From positions 1-64,000 of the forward strand of contig JAKSZP010012142.1 in the NCBI GenBank assembly GCA_022478985.1: DNA of 64,000 bases, in the 5' to 3' direction. This document shows positions 57,695-64,000 of this stretch, piece by piece. The DNA comes from Massospora cicadina. Taxonomy: Eukaryota; Entomophthoromycota; Entomophthoromycetes; Entomophthorales; Entomophthoraceae. The notes below the pieces were generated by a model. It saw only the letters and a program-made list of their open reading frames with translations, was not told where the DNA came from and ran no database searches. The position numbers and the translations under genes were made by a program. Within the stretch, counting starts at the first letter, position 1. Each line of letters opens with the position of its first letter.

Positions 57695-57916
57695 TTAAAG
57701 GGTATGCACATAGTTCCTACTTTGTATAACCATGTTTAAACCAGCTGTCACATTCTTCTGAATTGTCTCTACTTTATCAAAAGGATGAACCTTCAGTGCC
57801 ACCTTCAGATTAGAGTACAGAAAGAAGTCAGACAGAGCCAAATCTGGTGAATAGGGTGGATAACTATAATCTGAAGGTGGCACTGAAGGTTCATCCTTTT
57901 GATAAAGTAGAGACAA
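57695..57916 (-). pseudogene. Mariner transposase C-terminal fragment
   Basis: The frame reads through the loop: YPPYSPDLALSDFFLYSNLK, matching the mariner signature PPYSPDLAP.D that holds the third catalytic Asp of D,D34D. It then continues FDKVETIQKNVTAGLNMVIQ in the left arm. The first 18 codons come from the inverted right arm read backwards and are not native transposase. Only about 54 codons of a protein usually near 340 residues remain. Confidence 0.87.
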
Positions 57917-58032
57917 TTCAGAAGAATGTGACAGCTGGTTTAAACATGGTTATACAAAGTAGGAACTATGTGCATACCTTTTGACAATTGTTTTAGCAAT
58001 ATAAATATGTATAGAGAGGGAAAGGTTGTATG

Positions 58033-58096
58033 TTTTTTTAGTACTAGATGGTCCCAACCCGAGGGGGAGATTCATCGATGTGGGAAAGGTTGTATG
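58033..58096 (-). mobile_element. 49-bp retroposed insert with 15-bp duplication inside the mariner arm
   Basis: GGGAAAGGTTGTATG occurs at 58018-58032 and 58082-58096. Between them lie 49 bp starting with a T run (a poly-A end on the minus strand) followed by AGTACTAGATGGTCCCAACC. The other mariner arm lacks it. A long duplication and an A tail indicate LINE-type retroposition of a small RNA or fragment that I do not recognise. Confidence 0.7.
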
Positions 58097-58182
58097 TTAA
58101 AGTATGATAAAAGAAAGTTTATTTATTTGTAAAGTTGTGTCTTTAAAACGTTAGTCTCAGAACTTTTGGAATGCACTGTGTA

Positions 58183-59295
58183 TAACAAATAAGGTGGTAA
58201 ATATGGTATAGAACATCAAGGTCTTAAAACATTATAACTTGCCTTGTTGAGCTTTTTTGGCGTCCAAGGCAGTCAAGGAGTACCCATAAAGAGGCCCCTT
58301 AAAGACCTTTTTAATGCTCCTTAAATATATCAGACATAATTATCAGGGTCTAAAATGTTAAGGGTCAGGTGTGAGTTAGTTTAGTGATTGGGCATTTTAT
58401 TCATCATTGTTTGTGCTGCTCAAGTATTATTTTTTTGAAAAGCCAGGTCCATGAGTTCACAAAGATATTTGTCTCTAAATCCAATAACATATGGGTTAGG
58501 TTCTCAATCTATAGGTTTAGGGTTACTATTGTAACTTAAATTAAGTGTCCCTGTAGTAGGCACTAACTTTGAAAAATTATTGTAAGTCATGAGCAAAAAA
58601 TATATTTTTATCTCTATGGTATGTATCTTTAAGTCTATAAACACATTCCCTCGTTTAGATCGTGACCAGAATCCCTACTGTCTAGGTTGGCTTCCATGGC
58701 GTGCAATTCAATACTTTTGGGAAGACTTTGCACATGTATGCTAAGTAACAGTGGTATCGCTCACCAGATAAGGCGTACATGCACATAATTCTTTTGTCAA
58801 TATAGGATGTTGCTGACCAAAGACAAACTCACACAGAGCAAGAGAAATAGCAGTTGCCAGGGCTTCAGATAGAGAGAAGTTTGAGTGGCTTGGAGTTCAT
58901 GACAGTTGACTTCATAACAAATGAAAAAACTCAGTAAACGCCAAAGGAATTTTGCAAGCAATCAAAATTTATTTTAGGGGCCTTAGAAAAAGAAAATCAG
59001 GAGTGAAGATGAGGAGTATTACTTTATATATACCTCTTAGTCTTATATTTTAAAGTCCTGGCTGGTTTCTTCTAATAAAATAAGCAATGTAACTTTCAAC
59101 ACTTTGGAGGATAACTTCTGACATGTGGTATCTGTTCTCACGTTCTTTGAGATCAATGATAGTTATTTTTACTTGTATTTTTTGTGTTTTAGGATTGATT
59201 ACTGTAATGCCTTATTTTTATGAAACATTAGAGCAATAGTAATCTAGGAAAAGCCTAAATTGTGACATCACCCCCTATAAGATCATAACCTTCTG
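58183..59295. other. AT-rich interval, nothing recognised
   Basis: No frame or repeat partner was found. Confidence 0.55.
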
Positions 59296-59660
59296 AGCGA
59301 GAAGCTCTTTGATTCTCAAAAGGCAGTGTTCACAATCTTCTGCTGATTGCCAAGTGGACTTTTCAACTGGGTAGCCTTGCAATTTGACCAGGTTTGAGTA
59401 ATTGCATCTGTTGATATTGGTCTCCAGGATGGCCTCAAATTTGTATTCTACTTTGCCAGAGCTTTAAGAGCATACTGACCTGACTTGTCCATATGGGCCT
59501 CTGAACTTCCTTAGATGGGAAACATGGAGGAATGGGTGGGATCAGGAGCTTTTGGAAGGTTCTAGCTCAAATGAAATTTATTGACCTGAAATAGCACCTT
59601 GTATGGGCCCAAAAAATGTACCCAACTTGTGGCATTCTATGAAATAGTAGTTCATTACAC
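59296..59660 (-). pseudogene. Chromovirus (Gypsy) integrase tail with chromodomain
   Basis: In sense: CHKLGTFFGP (the KLG..F.GPF element, 59630-59600), then FLHVSHLRKF (59540-59510). The chromodomain (59458-59296) reads EYKFEAILETNINRCNYSNL then VKLQGYPVEKSTWQSAEDCE. The usual pattern is E.E.IL..R...YLVKW.GY...TWEP...L; here Trp of VKW is Leu. Chromodomains steer insertion toward marked chromatin. The rest of the gene upstream is missing because element F begins here. It may continue beyond 64000. Confidence 0.82.
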
Positions 59661-59670
59661 TGACAGAAAC

Positions 59671-60426
59671 CATCCTTAGGATTCTCCCTATGCAAATTGT
59701 AATCCTTGTCCTGGGAAGAAAATTGACATACAATAATGTACAGGACTTGACCTTCAATATATTCAAATGGCTTTGAAATCCCTAATTAAGATTTAATTCC
59801 TTTTTCATCAAATTAGAATTTAATTAGGAATTTACTCTATTTACTCTAAATTCAGCTACTAAGTCTTAAATCATGTTCACAAATAGTTTACCTAATTCCG
59901 TGGCCACATTCATATTACAACTCCATCAGTGGTCCAAAGCTCCCATTATCTTTATCAGTTAATCATTCTGGAGACTAGAAAGTTTGGCCTCTAAAACTGG
60001 AATATTATATAAACTCTTACTTAAGGTTAATATTGAATTAACTTATGCTAAAAAATTATTACCAGATCAAGAAGCTTGACTAACTTTCCAAGTAAATGCG
60101 GTGATAGACAAACCACTTGGGAATCAAGATTTAATGATGAATCACTCTTTGAAAGCCCCAATGAATCATGATTAACTTTTACTTTCAAAAGTACTATAAA
60201 TAGTACTGCCTTATTTTTAAATAAATACTTTTCAAAGTAATATTTCTTTTATCTTATTTCTATCTAAGTTCATATATCTTATATTTTAAAAGGCTCGTCT
60301 ATCACTGCCTCTTATAAAGCCCCTGTCCTCATAGCTGACTATGATGCACTAAGCCACCCATAATCAGCCACATTTTCAGGCTTTACAGCGTTAGCACCGG
60401 CAAGCACGTCTAGGGGAAGTGAAACA
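59671..60426 (+). repeat. Element F 5' LTR
   Basis: Aligned with 63608-64000 over the available 390 bp (TAGGATTCTCCCTATGCAAA-like start, CTGGGAAG, CCGTGGCCACATTCAT). Contains TATA-like CTATAAATAG at about 60194 and AATAAA at about 60222. Ends GTGAAACA. Confidence 0.8.
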
Positions 60427-60428
60427 TT

Positions 60429-60449
60429 TGATGATTACTATAGGGGCAC
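60429..60449 (+). other. Element F putative primer-binding site
   Basis: TGATGATTACTATAGGGG and three further bases, two bases after the LTR end. It differs from the element D motif at three of the first 18 positions. Confidence 0.6.
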
Positions 60450-60688
60450 TTTTAAGGCGACCCTGAGTAGATCCTCTCACCTTTGGACAAAAATAAAATC
60501 TACCATGAGCACTCCAGGTTCTGACCTTATGGCCTACCACCTCTGGAAAGGCCAAGGCACAGTAACTGTGAAGACCATCTTACAAAAAATTTTTTTGAGT
60601 CTGTCACAGTAGAATTTTTACAAGTCTTGATCTACCAGTCAGCTGAAACCTTTGCTTGACCTAATAAGAACGCCTGACAAATATAAAA

Positions 60689-61020
60689 GATGTTAGTGAG
60701 CAAAAATGCCAGCATCATAAAGTAAAAGGTTCGGTCAAAGTGATACTTTATTTCAAGGATCAAGCTCTACGTTTCAAGAATATGTAAGATACTAGGAGTG
60801 AAGAAGCTTTTTAAGAAATTACTGAGCTGAATGATTATTGGACACTAGGACCTTTCTACTTTGATTAAAAAAGTTATATTCAAACATCTTTAGCTTTGAA
60901 CAAAACCAAAAATAAATTGGCCAAGCTACTTATCTTCCAGTTGAAGGATGAAGATCAAATCAATTGGAATGCTTGAATTTTAGTAAAAGCAAATGATTTC
61001 AATACTAACAATAGCTCTTA
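60689..61020 (+). pseudogene. Unknown coding relic inside element F
   Basis: One frame of about 110 codons with four stops: VSEQKCQHHKVKGSVKVILY, FKDQALRFKNM, EITELNDYWTLGPFYFD, SLALNKTKNKLAKLLIFQLK. Its place after the primer site makes a gag product possible. No known motif is seen. The interval 61021-62331 continues with weaker traces (ENLPDVRYHNIKHDERLLSI near 61530) and no pol domain. Confidence 0.45.
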
Positions 61021-62331
61021 TTTAGTTATTTGAAAACAAATTGGTATACATCATTTCCTATTTTGTTGCTTCAGAGCAAAAATTGAAACAAAGGTCATTG
61101 ATTATTTAGTCCCAAATGTGTCAAACGACTAATTAAACTTGGTCAGTAAACCTTAACAGAACTATCAAGCCAATCAGGTTGGGAAAAGTTGAAGGCTAGT
61201 TTCTGAACCCAATGATGGCATCTAACTTTGAGAGCCACAGGGGAGCTATGATTACCACCACAACATCAAAATGCCAAAAGCACTAGAAAAAAAAACACTT
61301 GGGACTTACCTTCTCAAAAACAGCAATTAGCTCAATAACTTACTAAAATCTGTCACCCAGCGATTCCAATAGCTCTCCTCCAAAGAATGGGACAGATATT
61401 ACTAAAACGATGCATTTATATTACCTGGTACCCCTCTTAGCTTAAAATAGTGCCGTGCTCAACAAAGCAGAGATCAAAAATAATCCAAGTGGCCTGAAAT
61501 CCAGCTATGAGATGATTCATTATTTAAAGTTGAAAACTTACCTGATGTTAGATATCATAATATCAAACATGATGAGAGGTTATTGTCTATATGGCTCCCT
61601 AATCTGAATCAACATCTAGACTCAGTAATAGGGTTAAACCCATAACATCAATAAATTACCTAGATAAATTGATAGTCAGTAAAGATATAGTCAACTATAG
61701 TAAAACTCCAACAAACCAATTTGATCCTAAGATATCCAAAGATGAGTTTCTGACTCTTCGATATTATGGATCATCTGAAGGTCAGATAACAACCACTTGT
61801 AATGGCACTGCGGCAGCAAATTGAAATGAACAAAAAAGGGTAGAAATTAATAAGCTGACAAATGATCAACCTAAGTGACACACAGTCTCATCTAACTTGA
61901 GTATTCTATTCACCAATTTTTCCCTAGCAAAATTATGATACAAAGGCATTATAACATCCAGAATGCATCGTCTTAAGAGTTTCCTTTTTTGAATTTCCAT
62001 ATATTTATTTTTATCTATCCTTTTCCATTTGTGGTTTATATAGTTAATTGCAACATATAAACCCCTTATTTATATTATAAAAAGAGACGTCATTATTTCT
62101 ATATTTTGCTTCTGTACTTTACTTCAAAATTCATTTTGCAATTCTTGCCATAGGATAGATACTCTAGATGAATGGACATTTGCGAATGCATAGCACCTTT
62201 TAAAATAAAAAATCTATTTGTCATGCAGCTTAGTCAGACTTAAGTATCGGCTGTCAGGCTTCTTTGAATAGCACCATTGAGCTAAAAAATGAAAGTCCTA
62301 CACCTGGAAAGGCAAACCGTCATCCAAACCA

Positions 62332-62700
62332 GCTAGGCATGCACCAAACAGAATGAATGTAACTACACTGGTGATAGGGCATCCCATATGCAGCTTGCCA
62401 CAAAGGATGCTTGCAAGAGTGAGACTGCTGTTGGTGATGTCAAGGAGCCTCTTTATTATAGACCCAGTACAATTGTTCTTTCATGAGATTCTTAGATAGC
62501 AGAAGTCTACTGAGATTCTCATTTACAAGCTGCCTTTACACCAACTTGTCTGAAAGATTGCTCAAGGTTACAAACCTAATTGCCATTTCCAAGACTCTGC
62601 TATCACTGCCCTTCAGGATTCTAAATCTTTTCTCGTTAGCTTTTTGAGGACACCGATATGTCTGCTATTCACGCCAAGTGTTTCATTAAATAGCCCTAAG
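62332..62700 (+). pseudogene. Histone H3 pseudogene
   Basis: Conceptual reading follows histone H3 from the N-terminal tail to near the C-terminus. TKQ is at 62343-62351, then QLATKDACKSETAVGDVKEP and YYRPSTIVL. After a frameshift near 62490 it reads EILR*QKSTEILIYKLPLHQ, then LV*KIAQGYK and FQDSAITALQ. After a second shift near 62640 it reads FEDTDMSAIHAK. Spacing matches the 136-residue family with only one missing codon in the helix region. Stops: TAG for the Tyr after RR, TGA for Arg after LV, TAG near IMPK/IQPK. The conserved LVS and the TAG at a Gln-or-Met position fit fungal H3 (LVS, IQPK) better than animal H3. It lies between the LTRs of element F. Confidence 0.88.
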
Positions 62701-62751
62701 GTTTACTATGATGACATTGCTAACTTCTTCCAAACTATGCATCAGTTTAAG
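62701..62751 (+). other. Possible short intron in the H3 relic
   Basis: Immediately after the PK codons comes GTTTAC, then TTGCTAAC (branch-site-like, 62717-62724), a pyrimidine-rich run and AG at 62745 or 62751. The following bases (GATTGTGATTGAGGCGAAGA) can be aligned, with an indel, to codons for DIQLARR. A 45-51-bp intron is small but usual for fungi. The alignment after it is weak. Confidence 0.4.
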
Positions 62752-62778
62752 GATTGTGATTGAGGCGAAGACCCGCTA

Positions 62779-63030
62779 ATGGTGATCAACGACTGCAAGG
62801 CAATGTGCTTTTGCTTTCTTGACCCCACACTTCGTCAATATACCATGTTCTCTCAACTGCTTGCCGGTGGAATTGATGACCACTTGACATTGTCCCACTT
62901 GTTTATCCTTAGGCACAAATTGGGGCCCACTTATACCTGTCCTAAATCATCTCACCATTTACACTCGCCTCAAGCACGCCATTGTCATCCACTTCTAGCT
63001 TGTTACCAATCAGAAATTGCGCTGTCCTAA
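62779..63030 (+). CDS. 83-residue ORF of unknown function in element F
   Basis: MVINDCKAMCFCFLDPTLRQ, LLAGGIDDHLTLSHLFILRH. Follows the H3 relic by about 30 bp. Neither a histone continuation nor a recognised retroelement domain. It could be gag debris. The region 63031-63607 has further short frames (63360-63548) with no motif. Confidence 0.3.
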   Translation: MVINDCKAMCFCFLDPTLRQYTMFSQLLAGGIDDHLTLSHLFILRHKLGPTYTCPKSSHHLHSPQARHCHPLLACYQSEIALS

Positions 63031-63607
63031 CTCAGCTACTATGACTTCTACCCTCACAACTCTATCCTACCTTCTCAGTTTAACCCAAAACACCTCTTAC
63101 TCTAATCCCTGGACTTGGAATGCCCCAAGAACCATTCCAAGGTTAATTGTGACACACTCACTAACCTAGTTGCTATGACTGAGGGCCAAATTTAGCCTCT
63201 CAACCCAAAATATTTTGTGATCAATTAGATCAGAAACTAAAGAAACTTATCAAAGGCGACTAATTCCAGACGTTTCTAAACCAGTAAGTTACTGTTAGGC
63301 ATTTCATTACTCTTAACTCTGAATGCGAGGTTACCCAGTGCTGGAAGAACTTTCAGCACATGGCCCAGACTCCATTCAAAATGAAGATTCAGCATGGCCT
63401 CTCGACCAAAACTGAGCTGACTTATCCCTTGACTGGCCATCATCATTTGAACATTTTAAGCTTTCAAGATAAAATGTATCAGTCAAATGAACCAGGAAAT
63501 TACCAGCCAAAATCTACAAGAGTACACCACGTATACCTCAGCCATTAATTGGGTTATTTCCGTAGGGACCAAGACTTACTCCCTTTGGACAAGGCTTGAG
63601 GAGGCTC

Positions 63608-64000
63608 TCTCAGGATTCTACCTATGCAAAGTGTAAGCCAGTTTCCTGGGATAATATTGACATATACTACTGTATGGTGATTGACCTTCGAGCTAATCAA
63701 ATGACCTCATAAGTCCAAAATTAGGGTTCAATTCCTCATCATCAATTTAGGCTTCTAATTCAGGGATTATCTGAACTACTCCAAATTTGGCTAAGCCTTT
63801 TAGTTATGTTTGCAAATATTTTACCTAATTCTGGGGCCACATTCATTCAGCTTTATCATTAGTGGCTTAAAGCTACCGATATCTTCATCAGATGTTCATT
63901 CTGGAAGTTAGCAACTTGCTCCTCTAAAACTGGACTATTGAAAGAACTCCTACTTAAAATTAATACTGACTTAACTTATGCTACGAAATTATTACAGGAG
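63608..64000 (+). repeat. Element F 3' LTR, cut by window end
   Basis: Matches 59671-60065. GGATTCTACCTATGCAAA and CTAATTCTGGGGCCACATTC have clear counterparts in the 5' LTR. The remainder lies outside the window. Confidence 0.8.

Larger units (their letters stand above)
57564..58180. mobile_element. Mariner-derived foldback (palindromic) element with TA duplication
   Basis: Two 248-bp arms (57564-57811 and 57869-58180, the latter containing a 64-bp extra piece) are near-perfect inverted copies around a 57-bp loop. The ends are CACAGTGCATTC and its complement, flanked by TA (57562-57563, 58181-58182) as expected for Tc1/mariner transposition. Each arm carries the end of a transposase gene and the loop carries part of its catalytic domain. 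The element cannot encode transposase and would need one supplied in trans. Confidence 0.92.
59671..64000 (+). mobile_element. LTR element F, pol-less, enclosing a histone H3 relic; runs off window
   Basis: Direct repeats 59671-60426 and 63608-64000 (cut by the window end) behave as LTRs. The left one is followed by the shared primer-site motif and the right one is preceded by a purine tract (AAGGCTTGAGGAGG). The 3.2-kb interior shows no RT, RNase H or integrase motif, only unknown coding traces and a broken histone H3 gene. This is the build of a non-autonomous LTR retrotransposon. The exact LTR start is uncertain by about 10 bp. Confidence 0.75.

Noticed and set aside
1..64000. CRISPR arrays, operons, ribosome-binding sites or other prokaryotic signals
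   Set aside because: None seen. The content is eukaryotic retroelements, SINEs and a histone relic.
1..64000. Assignment to a named fungal group (for example a rust or another giant TE-rich genome)
   Set aside because: No intact host gene is present to place it. The evidence favours a fungus only weakly.

Overview
This is a eukaryotic, gene-poor and repeat-dense window. I find no intact host gene. Almost everything recognisable is a decayed transposable element, and the elements are inserted into one another. I cannot name the organism. A large TE-rich fungal genome fits best. The reasons are chromodomain-type Gypsy debris, tRNA-type SINEs, a histone H3 relic whose C-terminal part reads more like fungal than animal H3, and a short intron-like stretch in it with a GCTAAC branch site. 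This is an inference only.

Layout. Positions 1-8706 hold two copies of one GC-rich LINE in tail-to-tail orientation. The right copy (4693-8689, minus) is flanked by a perfect 17-bp target-site duplication. Positions 10441-18149 hold Gypsy element A (minus), whose 3' LTR carries a 1.18-kb insertion. Positions 18150-20370 are a patchwork: an LTR-plus-ORF fragment (H) and a minus-strand Gypsy RT piece (G). Positions 20371-34200 hold Gypsy element B (plus). Its integrase contains a tRNA-derived SINE with a 16-bp duplication. Its 3' LTR is split by a whole second Gypsy element, C (27092-34003, plus), and the 3' LTR of C contains a second SINE. Positions 34287-40364 hold element D (minus), of the same family as C. 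Positions 43401-52800 hold element E (minus, LTRs of about 1.1 kb), the least decayed. Positions 57564-58180 hold a nearly perfect palindrome made from a mariner transposase end. Positions 59296-59660 hold a Gypsy integrase tail with a chromodomain (minus). Positions 59671-64000 hold element F (plus, running off the window), which has LTRs and a primer-site motif, no recognisable pol, and a broken histone H3 gene between its LTRs.

How the parts relate. The LINE probably supplied the retroposition machinery for the two SINEs, because all three share a similar 3' tail and long target duplications. All six Gypsy-type elements share a conserved motif, consensus TGGTGCTCACTATAGGGG, just after the 5' LTR, although their LTRs fall into at least four families. 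Reverse-transcriptase and protease active sites are intact in some copies and mutated in others. Nothing here looks competent to move unaided.

The most notable observations are the histone H3 relic enclosed by LTRs, the SINE-LINE tail sharing, an almost identical 0.7-kb tract inside otherwise diverged LTRs of E (gene conversion), the mariner foldback with a tiny retroposed insert, and the datable nesting of C in B.
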